Shown here: in pieces, positions 18,568 through 28,562 of the stretch
Numbering within the stretch: the first letter of the stretch is position 1
Layout of the letters: each line of letters begins with the position of its first letter
DNA from: Desulfopila sp. IMCC35008
Lineage (GTDB): Bacteria > Desulfobacterota > Desulfobulbia > Desulfobulbales > Desulfocapsaceae
DNA length: 64,000 nt
Assembly: GCF_010646885.2 (NCBI RefSeq)
Contig: NZ_CP050700.1
Location: forward strand, 2,258,501 to 2,322,500
Reading direction: 5' to 3'
Position numbers and translations under genes: made by a program
Notes under the pieces: generated by a model
Seen by the model: only the letters and a program-made list of their open reading frames with translations
What the model was told of the DNA's origin: nothing
Database searches by the model: none

Positions 18568-19668
18568 ATGAAGAAAAAAAAATTACGTTCAGGGTTTACA
18601 ACCGGTGCATGTGCTGCTGCTTCAGCGAAAGCTGCTGCAAGCCTTTTAATAGGTTCACAATCCACAACAATTGTCGAGATCCCCTTTCCTGACGGTCAAA
18701 GGGTGTCATTCGAACTTTTCCGTTGTTCCATGGAAGAAACGGAAAAAGACATGGCTTACGCTTCGATTATAAAAGATGCCGGCGATGATCCAGATGTCAC
18801 CAATAAAGCTGAAATAGGTGCAAAGGTACGATTGTTACCTCTTCTGACTAAAGGCGACAATAGGGTCGTCATTACCGGAGGACAGGGCGTTGGGACCGTC
18901 ACAAAGGCTGGATTGGCCGTCGAAATTGGCCAGTCAGCAATCAATCCAGTACCACTTAAAATGATTCGGGAAGCGGTTCTTGAAGTATGGGAAGCGAGCT
19001 CGAAAAAGAACTGTTTTGCTGTCGAAATTGTCGTTCCCGCAGGCATGGAGTTAGCTAAAAAAACACTGAATGAGCGACTGGGAATAGTCGGTGGAATATC
19101 CATTTTAGGGACGACAGGCATAGTCCGTCCTGTTTCAGCTGAAGCCTGGACGGCAACAATAACAGCTGCGATGCGGGTTGCACAAGCCAATAGTTGTAAG
19201 GAAATTGTACTTTCAACTGGCCGGACATCTGAAAAGGCGATCCATAATTATCTCAAGTGTAAGCCTGAAGCGCTCATCATGATGGGTGATTATCTAGAGT
19301 TTGCGCTGTTAGAAGCTTCTAAGTTTGAGTTTAGGAAACTTCACCTGAGCGGGATGTGGGCTAAAATCCTTAAGGCAGCTATGGAGATTCCACAGACACA
19401 TGTGAGGTTTGGGGCTCTTGAGGTGAAACAGGCCGTAATATTTATACAGTCCCTGGTGCCGGGAAATGATTTGGATTATATAAAAGATGCCAATACCGCA
19501 CGGGAGATATATGAAAGATTAGCTTCCCGTGACGCCGGTGATGTAATATATCAGGTCTGTCTGGCCGCACAGAAATATCAAAAGAGAAAATCAGGTTTGC
19601 CTGTCGTTGTATACCTGGTTCATCATACCGGGGAAATTGTAACGATGGTGGATACTGACAATGGCTGA
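18568..19668 (+). CDS. cbiD: Cobalt-precorrin-5B (C1)-methyltransferase
   Basis: 366 residues from the ATG at 18568; a TTG at 18562 would add two residues and sits at a better distance (10 nt) from AAGGAG. CbiD methylates C1 of cobalt-precorrin-5B in the anaerobic (early cobalt) cobalamin route. The family opening LRSGFTTGACAAASAKAA is intact, as are GGQGVGTVTKAGLA and STGRTSEK. It overlaps cbiET by 8 nt and leads an operon of three corrin-ring genes. The upstream terminator leaves almost no room for a separate promoter after the hairpin. No cobalamin riboswitch could be recognised upstream. Confidence 0.93.
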   Translation: MKKKKLRSGFTTGACAAASAKAAASLLIGSQSTTIVEIPFPDGQRVSFELFRCSMEETEKDMAYASIIKDAGDDPDVTNKAEIGAKVRLLPLLTKGDNRVVITGGQGVGTVTKAGLAVEIGQSAINPVPLKMIREAVLEVWEASSKKNCFAVEIVVPAGMELAKKTLNERLGIVGGISILGTTGIVRPVSAEAWTATITAAMRVAQANSCKEIVLSTGRTSEKAIHNYLKCKPEALIMMGDYLEFALLEASKFEFRKLHLSGMWAKILKAAMEIPQTHVRFGALEVKQAVIFIQSLVPGNDLDYIKDANTAREIYERLASRDAGDVIYQVCLAAQKYQKRKSGLPVVVYLVHHTGEIVTMVDTDNG

Positions 19669-20905
19669 AACAAGAATACGCCTCATAGGTGTTGATGTAG
19701 CCCGTTCACATGGCGTAGAGCTGCATTCTGTTAAAGACTGTACTGCTATTGTAGTTTCAAAAAGGATACGAGTCCAACTCAGCCACCTGGAAGATAGATT
19801 TCGTGAGACAAAGATAATACCTATTGCTCCAGTTGATGAAGCATTCGAGCAGATAGATGTAGAATTGAAAAAGGGTAATGTTACCGTTTTTGCCTCTGGA
19901 GATCCTCTGTTTTTTGGGATAGCCAAGCGAATAGTTACCCGCTTTGGGAGAGATATTGTTGACATCTTCCCAGCATTATCGTCAATGCAACTGGCTTGTA
20001 GTGCTTTCAAAATATCATGGGATGATGCCGAGTTTATCAGTTTGCATGGCAGAAAGGATGGAATTCCGGTGGGCAGGATAGTCAGCCGGAAGAAAACAGC
20101 CCTGCTTACGGATAATATTTGCAGACCAGACGTTATCGCCAACAAGATATTCGAATTCTTAGACAAGGAAAAAAGTAAACGTTTCCAGGTGCATATTGCT
20201 GAAAATATAGGCATGGAGGGCGAGAAACTTGTCACCACGACCCTTCAGCAAGCGGCCACTATGGAGTTTGGTGGGCTCTGCTGCATGATTATTACAAGGA
20301 AGGTAAAAAAAACAAACCACACCCGCTTTGGCTTGGAAGAGAAAGATATACATCACAGCAGAGGATTGATCACAAAGAGTGAAGTACGTGCAGCTATTAT
20401 ACATTCTCTTGGGGTTGAACCAGGTTGCATAATGTGGGATATAGGGGCAGGATCAGGGTCAGTTAGTATAGAATGCGCTAGACTTATGCCGGATATGCTT
20501 ATCTATGCCGTGGAAAAGGAGGTAGAGCAGAATGAAAATATCACCTCCAATATTGTGAAGTACGATCTTTTTAATGTAAATCAAGTTAAAGGTATGGCTC
20601 CTGCCGCTCTTCAAGGTCTCCCCGCGCCCGATAGGATTTTTATCGGAGGAAGTGGTGGAAATCTTGCGGAGATAGTAGATTATTGCGCCGATTCCATCTC
20701 GGAAGGCGGCAGGATTGTCATTAGTGCTGTGCTGGAAAAAACCAGAAACGATGCCCCTCGGCTGCTGTACCAAAAAGGGTTTGAGGTGGTAACCAAAACT
20801 ATCTCTGTGTCACGGAAAGTCTACCCTGAAAAGGAAGAACAAGTTTTTAACCCGATCACAATCATTTTGGGTCACAATAAAAAAGGCAATAGTCATAATG
20901 AATGA
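19661..20905 (+). CDS. cbiET: Bifunctional precorrin C5,15-methyltransferase/decarboxylase (CbiE-CbiT fusion)
   Basis: 414 residues. The N-terminal half (about 1-205) is a CbiE-type tetrapyrrole methylase (VFASGDPLFFGIAKRI). The C-terminal half (about 215-410) is a CbiT-type Rossmann methyltransferase with motif I MWDIGAGSGSVSIE. It methylates C5 and C15 and removes the acetate carboxyl to give precorrin-8. The fusion is common (CobL in aerobes). It overlaps cbiD and cobM by 8 nt each, a classic translationally coupled operon. Confidence 0.93.
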   Translation: MAETRIRLIGVDVARSHGVELHSVKDCTAIVVSKRIRVQLSHLEDRFRETKIIPIAPVDEAFEQIDVELKKGNVTVFASGDPLFFGIAKRIVTRFGRDIVDIFPALSSMQLACSAFKISWDDAEFISLHGRKDGIPVGRIVSRKKTALLTDNICRPDVIANKIFEFLDKEKSKRFQVHIAENIGMEGEKLVTTTLQQAATMEFGGLCCMIITRKVKKTNHTRFGLEEKDIHHSRGLITKSEVRAAIIHSLGVEPGCIMWDIGAGSGSVSIECARLMPDMLIYAVEKEVEQNENITSNIVKYDLFNVNQVKGMAPAALQGLPAPDRIFIGGSGGNLAEIVDYCADSISEGGRIVISAVLEKTRNDAPRLLYQKGFEVVTKTISVSRKVYPEKEEQVFNPITIILGHNKKGNSHNE

Positions 20906-21668
20906 GAATCCCATTTATTTTATAGGTGCAGGTCCCGGTGATGTCGAATTGATAACAGTTAAAGGGCGGAGATTGCTTGATGAGGCTGATTGCATAATTT
21001 ATGCTGGTAGTTTGGTCAATAAAGAACTTATGGATGGTTGCAAAGCCGAACTATACGACTCTGCCGGCATGGACCTGGATGAGATCATTGAGGTGATTAC
21101 GGATCGTCACGCCAAAGGGGAAAAGATAGTCCGATTACATACAGGAGACCCCTCAATTTATGGTGCGATTCGTGAACAAATGCAACGTTTGGATTCGTTC
21201 GATATAGAATATTATGTTGTTCCCGGAGTGACTTCTGCAGCTGGTGCGGCTGCTTCACTAAAAGCGGAGTTAACCCTTCCCGAGGTTTCGCAGACCGTTA
21301 TTATTACCCGCCAGGAGGGTCGAACACCCGTACCTGAACCAGAACGGCTCCGAACTCTCGCAAGTCATCAGGCAACTATGATGATCTTTCTTTCTGTTTC
21401 TATGATTGATAAAGTTACGGATGAGTTGATTGAAGGGGGGTATCCGGAAAGTACTCCTGTGGTAGTGGTTGAGAAGGCCACATGGAAAGACGAGAAAATA
21501 GTCCGGGGTACGGTCGCTGACATTGGTGATAAAGTCCGTAAGCAAGATATTAGAAAGACCGCAATGATCTGTGTCGGTAAAGTGTTTGCCGTTGGTCAAA
21601 TTCAAGCAGAATCAAAGCTATATGACCGCACATTCAGCCATGGGACACGACTGGCCAGAAACAGTTAA
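20898..21668 (+). CDS. cobM: Precorrin-4 C11-methyltransferase
   Basis: 256 residues. Family signatures are IYFIGAGPGDVELITVKG at the N-terminus, LHTGDPSIYGAIREQM, and YYVVPGVTSAAGAAA. It transfers methyl from SAM to C11 of (cobalt-)precorrin-4; given the CbiD context the substrate is most likely the cobalt form (CbiF). It is the last gene of the cbiD-cbiET-cobM unit. The 95-nt gap to hisHF holds no terminator I can see, so read-through into histidine synthesis is possible. Confidence 0.92.
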   Translation: MNENPIYFIGAGPGDVELITVKGRRLLDEADCIIYAGSLVNKELMDGCKAELYDSAGMDLDEIIEVITDRHAKGEKIVRLHTGDPSIYGAIREQMQRLDSFDIEYYVVPGVTSAAGAAASLKAELTLPEVSQTVIITRQEGRTPVPEPERLRTLASHQATMMIFLSVSMIDKVTDELIEGGYPESTPVVVVEKATWKDEKIVRGTVADIGDKVRKQDIRKTAMICVGKVFAVGQIQAESKLYDRTFSHGTRLARNS

Positions 21669-21763
21669 GAAGCGTATTAAAAGAGAAGCAATTAAAATGT
21701 TATGCGGCAGGATCAGAGACACTGCCGAGATATGTACTTATAGTATTAAACAGTGAGGATGAA

Positions 21764-23347
21764 ATGATAACCCTGCTTGATTATGGTGCGGGAAATGTGC
21801 GTAGTGTCCGCAATGCCATTAGAAAACTCGGACTTGAGGTAACTACCGTCCAAAACCCCGAGGAAATAGTAACCGCAGAAAAACTTGTATTTCCCGGCGT
21901 TGGTAATTTCGGTGTCGTCATGGAGAATCTCTATCGCGACGGGTACGCAGAGCATCTGATCCGCAGAATCAAGGAGGACAAACCGACATTTGGAATCTGT
22001 GTTGCATTGCAGGCGTTGTTTGAAGGAAGCGAAGAATCGCCTGGTGTAGCAGGCCTTGGTATAATACCTGGTCAGATTAAACGGTTTGACGATAGTGTGA
22101 TGGCTGTACCGCAGATAGGTTGGAACGGTATACGCATTGAGAAAGAACATACTGTTTTCAATGGCTATAATGATGAAAAACTCTATTTTGTCCACTCGTA
22201 CTGTGCTGTACCTACAGAAGAAAATAGAGACTGGATCTTAACCACTACTGATTACGGACAAAGCTTTATCTCTTCTGTTGCCAAGGGTAATGTCCTGGCA
22301 ACGCAGTTTCATCCCGAAAAAAGTGGTGGGGCAGGTCTCAGGCTTTTTGGCAATTTCCTGAAAGGAATTGATACGATTGCAGTTGGTCAACTATCGAATG
22401 AAAAGTATGAAACTCGAATTGCCAAACGAATAATCGCCTGTCTTGATGTTCGCTCAAATGACAGAGGCGACCTCGTGGTAACCAAAGGTGATCAATACGA
22501 CGTTCGTGAGGAAGGAGAGGTTCGTAACCTTGGTAAACCGGTCGAACTGGCCGGGCGATACTATGAAGAGGGGGCCGATGAGGTAACATTTCTAAATATT
22601 ACCGGGTTTCGCGATTTCCCCCTGCAGGACCAGCCAATGCTCGAAGTGCTCAGGAAAACCTCCGTGAACGTGTTTGTCCCTTTGACGATTGGTGGGGGGA
22701 TCAGAGAGTTTACTGATTCAGAAGGAAATCACTATTCTGCCCTTGATGTTGCCTCCAGGTATTTCAGGTCTGGTGCCGATAAAATTTCTATAGGCAGCGA
22801 TGCCGTTTATGCCGTAGAACAGTATTTGAAGGATAAACAAAAAACAGGTCAGACTGCCATCGAACAGATATCCACAGTTTATGGTGCACAGGCTGTGGTG
22901 ATCTCTGTAGATCCACGAAGGGTTTATGTGAGGAATCCGGAACAGACACTGCATACCACGCTGAAAACAAAGACTCCCGGGCCCAATGGGGAACAATATT
23001 GCTGGTACCAGTGTACGGTCAGCGGTGGCCGGGAAGGTCGTGATATTGATGTAGTTCAGCTGGTAACCGTTTGTGAAAAGCTTGGTGCAGGTGAGGTTTT
23101 ACTTAACTGTATCGATAAAGATGGGACAAACAGCGGTTTCGACCACGAGTTGATAGCTCTTGTTAAAAAAGCTGTTTCCATACCGGTAATCGCTTCCAGT
23201 GGCGCAGGTTCAGCGGCACATTTTGTCGAAGTATTTCAACAGACCGACGCTGAAGCAGCACTTGCTGCCGGTATCTTCCACAGGAGTGAAGTGTCGATCA
23301 GCGAGGTGAAAGATACCGTTGCTAAAGCTGGTATAGAAATACGATAA
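21764..23347 (+). CDS. hisHF: Fused imidazole glycerol phosphate synthase, HisH-HisF (HIS7-like)
   Basis: 527 residues: a glutamine amidotransferase (1-200) with nucleophile C79 (GICVALQ) and H183/E185 (QFHPEKSG), joined to the cyclase barrel (215-527) starting IIACLDVR with acid residue D228. It makes IGP and AICAR from PRFAR and ammonia in histidine synthesis. Bacteria normally have separate hisH and hisF. Here the cyclase half carries long inserts (TKGDQYDVREEG, VRNLGKPVELAG, GPNGEQYCWYQCTVSGG) that I associate with plant and fungal HIS7. No other his gene is nearby. A GAGGATGAA sequence precedes the ATG. Confidence 0.93.
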   Translation: MITLLDYGAGNVRSVRNAIRKLGLEVTTVQNPEEIVTAEKLVFPGVGNFGVVMENLYRDGYAEHLIRRIKEDKPTFGICVALQALFEGSEESPGVAGLGIIPGQIKRFDDSVMAVPQIGWNGIRIEKEHTVFNGYNDEKLYFVHSYCAVPTEENRDWILTTTDYGQSFISSVAKGNVLATQFHPEKSGGAGLRLFGNFLKGIDTIAVGQLSNEKYETRIAKRIIACLDVRSNDRGDLVVTKGDQYDVREEGEVRNLGKPVELAGRYYEEGADEVTFLNITGFRDFPLQDQPMLEVLRKTSVNVFVPLTIGGGIREFTDSEGNHYSALDVASRYFRSGADKISIGSDAVYAVEQYLKDKQKTGQTAIEQISTVYGAQAVVISVDPRRVYVRNPEQTLHTTLKTKTPGPNGEQYCWYQCTVSGGREGRDIDVVQLVTVCEKLGAGEVLLNCIDKDGTNSGFDHELIALVKKAVSIPVIASSGAGSAAHFVEVFQQTDAEAALAAGIFHRSEVSISEVKDTVAKAGIEIR

Positions 23348-23389
23348 TCTGTTTTGAATAAACAACTCAAGGGTTAAAGAGAAAAAAGA

Positions 23390-25234
23390 GTGGTCAGGAA
23401 ACGACGTAATAAACGAATTATTATCGCGACCCTTTTTTTCGTAATCCTTGGTTTCGTGACTATCTGGGTAACCTCGATTGTGATGTACAATCGAGGCCTC
23501 AACCGCCTTTCAGAAGACGGGGTGATACGTCTTGAGCTATTTGTTACCTACCTGCAGGGTATCCTCAGGCAATACGAGAGCCTCCCTGAACTACTGGCAA
23601 CCGATGAACAGCTTGTTTCAGCACTTCTTAACCCCTCTGAGGACAAGAGAATCGACAAGCTGAACCGGTACCTTGAGACCATCAATTACATAAGTGATAC
23701 AGCGGATACCTATTTGATGGACAAGGAAGGCCTGACAATTGCAGCCTCCAACTGGAACGAAGACCACCCATTCGTCGGCAGAAACTTCTCTTTCAGGCCA
23801 TATTTTGTCGAAGCCATGAAGGGTCAGCTGGGAAGGTATTTTGCCCTTGGAACCACCTCTGCCAAACGTGGATATTATTTTGCCTATCCCGTTCGTAAAG
23901 AAGGTGAAATTCTCGGCGTCGTCGTGATTAAGATAAATATCGATTCAGTTGAACAGGCCTGGGCTGGGAAGGGCGAGAGCTTTCTGGTGACTGATCCGGA
24001 TGGCGTAGTATTTATTACCACCAATAATGATTGGCGCTTCCACACATTAACACCAATGAGGGAGGAGGCTCGAAGACGTATCGTTGACAGTCGCAGGTAC
24101 CCAAATGCCGGTCTGGAGCAACTTACCAGTGTAGAGAGAGAATTCAATGAAGGTAAAAAGCTGGTTCACTTGGCACTGTCAGGGAAAAGGTTCAAAAACA
24201 CCTCCTTGCTTCTCTCACGGGATATGCCCGAAGCAGGATGGAATGTACATATACTCATGGAGGTTGACTCCGTCAGGAAAACTGTTTTCTGGGTAAACCT
24301 GATGGTCGGGACCCTGCTGTTGCTCGGATTTGTACTGGTGCTCCTCCTGTTACAGCGTCAGTTGAGAATGGCGGAACTCAGCAGGATACGGCAGGAGGCT
24401 CAAAAAGCACTGGAGGAGGCCAATGAACAACTCGAAAACAGAGTCCAGGAGCGTACCAGGGAGCTGACCGCCACCAACCGCCTCCTGCGCAGGGAAATTC
24501 AGGACAGACAAAGAACTGAGGAAGATCTCCGTAAAACCCGTAATGAACTGATTCATGCAGCTAAAATGGCTGTACTGGGACAGATGTCTGCTGGTATTAA
24601 TCACGAGTTGAATCAGCCGCTCGCTGCAATCAGGAGTTATACAGACAATGGGATGCAGTTCCTTGACAGGGGAAGGCTCGAGGAAACGATGTATAACCTG
24701 GAGCAGATTGGTGAACTCACCGAAAGAATGGCCCAGATTGGTGTGCAGCTGAAGCTTTTCTCAAGAAAAGCAAAGGGCCAGATCAGGGTTGTTGCTCTGC
24801 ACGGAGTATTGGATGGAGCATTAGAGATTTTGAAGCCGACAATACGAAAAGCCGAGGTTGATGTCTCCATAGAACTCAATCCCGATGATGTTGAGGTGAA
24901 AGCTAATCATGTCATGTTGCAGCAGGTTTTCGTGAACCTTATCGGTAATGGCATACAAGCCATGGAGGGGTGTCCGAAACTACAAATTGCAATCAGGGCA
25001 GAAGCCAGAAAGGACAAGGTCATTATCCTGGTGCAGGACAGCGGTCCAGGAATCAATAATAACGACAGGGAATCTATTTTCGACCCGTTTTTTACCACCA
25101 AGAAGTCAGGACAGGGGTTGGGGCTTGGACTCACCATCAGTGACCGAATTCTACGCGAAATGCGTGGGAGTATTCAGTATATTGAAAACGATACGCAGGG
25201 TGCCTGTTTTGAGGTAACGCTGGAGAAGGCGTAA
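23390..25234 (+). CDS. dctB: Sensor histidine kinase, DctB type
   Basis: 614 residues from a GTG. Layout: a transmembrane helix (about 9-32), a periplasmic double-PDC (dCache) sensor domain (35-295), a second helix (about 300-325), a coiled coil (330-375), a HisKA domain with phospho-acceptor His405 (GINHELNQPL), and a HATPase domain with N box NLIGNGIQAM and G box GQGLGLGLTISD. DctB proteins sense C4-dicarboxylates or related acids. The gene is followed 5 nt later by its response regulator and then by a TRAP transporter, so the signal is probably the transported acid. Confidence 0.9.
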   Translation: MVRKRRNKRIIIATLFFVILGFVTIWVTSIVMYNRGLNRLSEDGVIRLELFVTYLQGILRQYESLPELLATDEQLVSALLNPSEDKRIDKLNRYLETINYISDTADTYLMDKEGLTIAASNWNEDHPFVGRNFSFRPYFVEAMKGQLGRYFALGTTSAKRGYYFAYPVRKEGEILGVVVIKINIDSVEQAWAGKGESFLVTDPDGVVFITTNNDWRFHTLTPMREEARRRIVDSRRYPNAGLEQLTSVEREFNEGKKLVHLALSGKRFKNTSLLLSRDMPEAGWNVHILMEVDSVRKTVFWVNLMVGTLLLLGFVLVLLLLQRQLRMAELSRIRQEAQKALEEANEQLENRVQERTRELTATNRLLRREIQDRQRTEEDLRKTRNELIHAAKMAVLGQMSAGINHELNQPLAAIRSYTDNGMQFLDRGRLEETMYNLEQIGELTERMAQIGVQLKLFSRKAKGQIRVVALHGVLDGALEILKPTIRKAEVDVSIELNPDDVEVKANHVMLQQVFVNLIGNGIQAMEGCPKLQIAIRAEARKDKVIILVQDSGPGINNNDRESIFDPFFTTKKSGQGLGLGLTISDRILREMRGSIQYIENDTQGACFEVTLEKA

Positions 25235-25239
25235 TAGAT

Positions 25240-26589
25240 ATGAGTAATAAAGTTCTTTTTATCGATGACGAAAAGCATATCCGTCAGGCAAATCGCCAGA
25301 CACTGGAGCTGGCAGATCTGCAGGTAGAATGCCTCGAGTCTGCAGAAGAAGCATTACCAATGATTCAGACTGATTGGCAGGGAGTGATCGTCTGTGACAT
25401 ACGCTTGCCCGGAATGGACGGCCTTGAATTTCTTATTACAGCCCAGAAAATAGATAAGGACCTGCCGATTATTTTAATTACCGGTCATGGTGATATCTCT
25501 ACCGCTGTACAGGCAATGCGTGACGGAGCTTATGACTTTATAGAAAAACCATATTCAGCTGAGAGACTCGTGAAAACAGTACAGAGAGCCCTGGAAAAAA
25601 GAGCTCTCACCCTTGAGAATAGGAATCTGCGGAGAGAACTTGAAGCTCAATCGACGCCAGGGCCCAGAATTATCGGGCAGACTCCTGTTATGGAACAGCT
25701 CAGGAGTACTATTGCCCAGGTTGCAGATACCGGTGCAGACGTTCTTGTCCTTGGCGAGACGGGAACCGGAAAGGAATTGGTTGCCAGATCTTTACACGAG
25801 CATTCCAACCGAAGAACCAGAAATTTCGTCGCAGTTAACTGCGGTGCTTTGCCTGACACCATGATTGAGAGTGAACTCTTTGGTCACGAAGCCGGGGCGT
25901 TCACTGATGCCAGGTCGCAACGAATCGGCAAATTTGAACATGCTAACGGCGGTACACTTCTGCTTGATGAAATAGAATCGATGCCAGTTCGTGTTCAAAT
26001 TCACCTGCTTCGAGTCCTGCAGGAGCGATGTCTTGAGCGTCTGGGTTCCAATGAACTCATCGAACTTGATATGCGGGTCGTTGCAGCCTCGAAGGTGGAC
26101 TTGCGTCAAATGTCCGAAAGTGGCGATTTCAGAGAAGACCTTTATTACAGGCTCAATGTTGTCTGCCTTGAAATTCCACCGCTACGTGACAGAAGAGAGG
26201 ATATCCCCCTTTTGTTTCACCATTTCTTATTGGTCGCCGGCCACCGCTACCAGCAAGAAGTTGAATTGCCAGGCAGAAACCAGATGAACTCCCTTATGGC
26301 TCACTCATGGCCAGGTAACGTCCGTGAATTACGAAACCTAGCCGAGAGGTATGTGCTCCTGGGTGGGCAGATAGGTTGGTCAATCGATAAATTGATGAGT
26401 GGAGAGGAGAAGGAACAGAAGAGAAACCTCCCTCAGCAGGTTGAGTGTTTTGAAAGATCACTTATTGAACAGGCACTTGTCGCTTCAAAAGGCTCTATTA
26501 AGGATGTAATGGATGTTTTAGCCATTCCGAGAAAGACCTTGTCAGATAAAATGCGTAAATATGGTCTTGATAAGAGTGACTATAAGTAA
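25240..26589 (+). CDS. dctD: Sigma-54-dependent response regulator, DctD type
   Basis: 449 residues: a receiver domain with phospho-acceptor D53 (VCDIRLPG), an AAA+ ATPase (about 142-370) with Walker A GETGTGKE (172-179), and a Fis-type helix-turn-helix at the C-terminus (IKDVMDVLAIPRKTLSDKM). The sigma-54 contact loop reads GAFTDA (219-224) rather than the usual GAFTGA. It is co-transcribed with dctB (5-nt gap). The predicted target is the dctP promoter just downstream, where palindromes and a -24/-12 element are visible. Confidence 0.92.
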   Translation: MSNKVLFIDDEKHIRQANRQTLELADLQVECLESAEEALPMIQTDWQGVIVCDIRLPGMDGLEFLITAQKIDKDLPIILITGHGDISTAVQAMRDGAYDFIEKPYSAERLVKTVQRALEKRALTLENRNLRRELEAQSTPGPRIIGQTPVMEQLRSTIAQVADTGADVLVLGETGTGKELVARSLHEHSNRRTRNFVAVNCGALPDTMIESELFGHEAGAFTDARSQRIGKFEHANGGTLLLDEIESMPVRVQIHLLRVLQERCLERLGSNELIELDMRVVAASKVDLRQMSESGDFREDLYYRLNVVCLEIPPLRDRREDIPLLFHHFLLVAGHRYQQEVELPGRNQMNSLMAHSWPGNVRELRNLAERYVLLGGQIGWSIDKLMSGEEKEQKRNLPQQVECFERSLIEQALVASKGSIKDVMDVLAIPRKTLSDKMRKYGLDKSDYK

Positions 26590-26667
26590 TTGCCCCCCCC
26601 CTCCGTCTTTCTGGTTGTATTTATATAAATATCAGCATGATACAGTGCTTCTGGTTTGAAAAAGAAA

Positions 26668-26723
26668 CCAATTGGCGCAATTCCCCGGTTCCGGAAGGGC
26701 AAATTGGCGGGAATCCGCCAATT
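26668..26723. promoter_or_regulatory. Candidate DctD upstream activator sites
   Basis: A perfect 9-bp inverted repeat AATTGGCGG/CCGCCAATT (26702-26710 and 26715-26723, 4-nt gap) is preceded by the palindrome CCAATTGG (26668-26675). Half-sites GCCAATT and CCAATTGG recur at 26732-26738 and 26791-26798. The strong palindromes lie about 75-130 bp upstream of the predicted -24 element, a typical enhancer distance. Binding by DctD is inferred. Confidence 0.6.
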
Positions 26724-26795
26724 ATTTTGTTGCCAATTATCAATCTTCCTGATCAATCCCTTTGTAGCTAAGCAGCCACATTTAAAAACGCCAAT

Positions 26796-26810
26796 TGGTC
26801 TACTACTTGC
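26796..26810 (+). promoter_or_regulatory. Candidate sigma-54 (-24/-12) promoter for dctP
   Basis: TGG at 26796-26798 and TTGC at 26807-26810 have the exact spacing of the sigma-54 consensus (TGG-N8-TTGC). The GG and GC dinucleotides are 12 bp apart. The CACG part of the -24 box is not conserved. The predicted start near 26822 gives a leader of about 100 nt before the ATG at 26924. Confidence 0.65.
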
Positions 26811-26815
26811 AATAA

Positions 26816-27916
<1,101 letters not shown>

Positions 27917-27968
27917 TCAGAAACAAAGCCGGGAGTGTTGTGAGAGAACCATTTCTGATTACGTCCCT

Positions 27969-27999
27969 GATGGGGCAGGAAATCTGCCCCATCTTTTTT
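27969..27999 (+). terminator. Intrinsic terminator inside the TRAP operon, between dctP and dctQ
   Basis: Perfect 10-bp inverted repeat (27969-27978 and 27984-27993) with a 5-nt loop and six T. It lies 52 nt after the dctP stop and 17 nt before the dctQ start, so only a fraction of transcripts should reach the membrane subunits. It probably sets a high binding-protein to permease ratio. Confidence 0.85.
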
Positions 28000-28016
28000 G
28001 TGGAGAGGAGCTGAAT

Positions 28017-28562
28017 ATGTTTATGCGATTCATAAACTGGGCCGAAGAAGCAGTGATTTCCATACTGCTTGTGATGACGACAATGCTGGTTTTCATCGAT
28101 GTCGTAATGCGGTTTGGTTTTAACAGTGGCTTCATGTGGTCACAGGAACTTACCCTGCACATGTCCGCATGGTTTGTTCTTTTTGGAGCGTCTTATGGAT
28201 TGAAGGTCGGTTCCCACATAGGAATGGACGCCTTCGTGAAGCTGTTCCCAAGAACCGGCAGACGAATCCTGACAGCAATAGCAGCCATTATAGGTCTTTT
28301 TTATTGTGGACTCATCCTGTACGGAAGCTGGATTTATCTCAAGAAGATGAAAATGATCGGTATTGAACTTGAAGATCTCCCGATACCAACCTGGCTTGCA
28401 CATGGTATGCTGCTTGTCGGTTTCACCTTTCTTACCATTCGGCTGTTCCAGATACTGCTGTCTGTCATTCTCAACCAGTCAGATGGATTCAAGCATGCTG
28501 ATGAGGCTAAGGAAAGTATGGAAATAGCTGAAGAGTTAAAAGGTGAGGAGGGTAAAATATGA
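28017..28562 (+). CDS. dctQ: TRAP transporter small permease, DctQ family
   Basis: 181 residues with four predicted transmembrane helices (about 12-34, 48-66, 86-108, 125-148) and a charged C-terminal tail. The conserved segment VDVVMRFGFNSGFMWSQELTLHMSAWFV is typical of DctQ. It forms the inner-membrane complex with DctM. GGAGAGGAG just after the upstream terminator serves as the ribosome binding site. The stop overlaps the dctM start by 4 nt (ATGA). Confidence 0.93.
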   Translation: MFMRFINWAEEAVISILLVMTTMLVFIDVVMRFGFNSGFMWSQELTLHMSAWFVLFGASYGLKVGSHIGMDAFVKLFPRTGRRILTAIAAIIGLFYCGLILYGSWIYLKKMKMIGIELEDLPIPTWLAHGMLLVGFTFLTIRLFQILLSVILNQSDGFKHADEAKESMEIAEELKGEEGKI

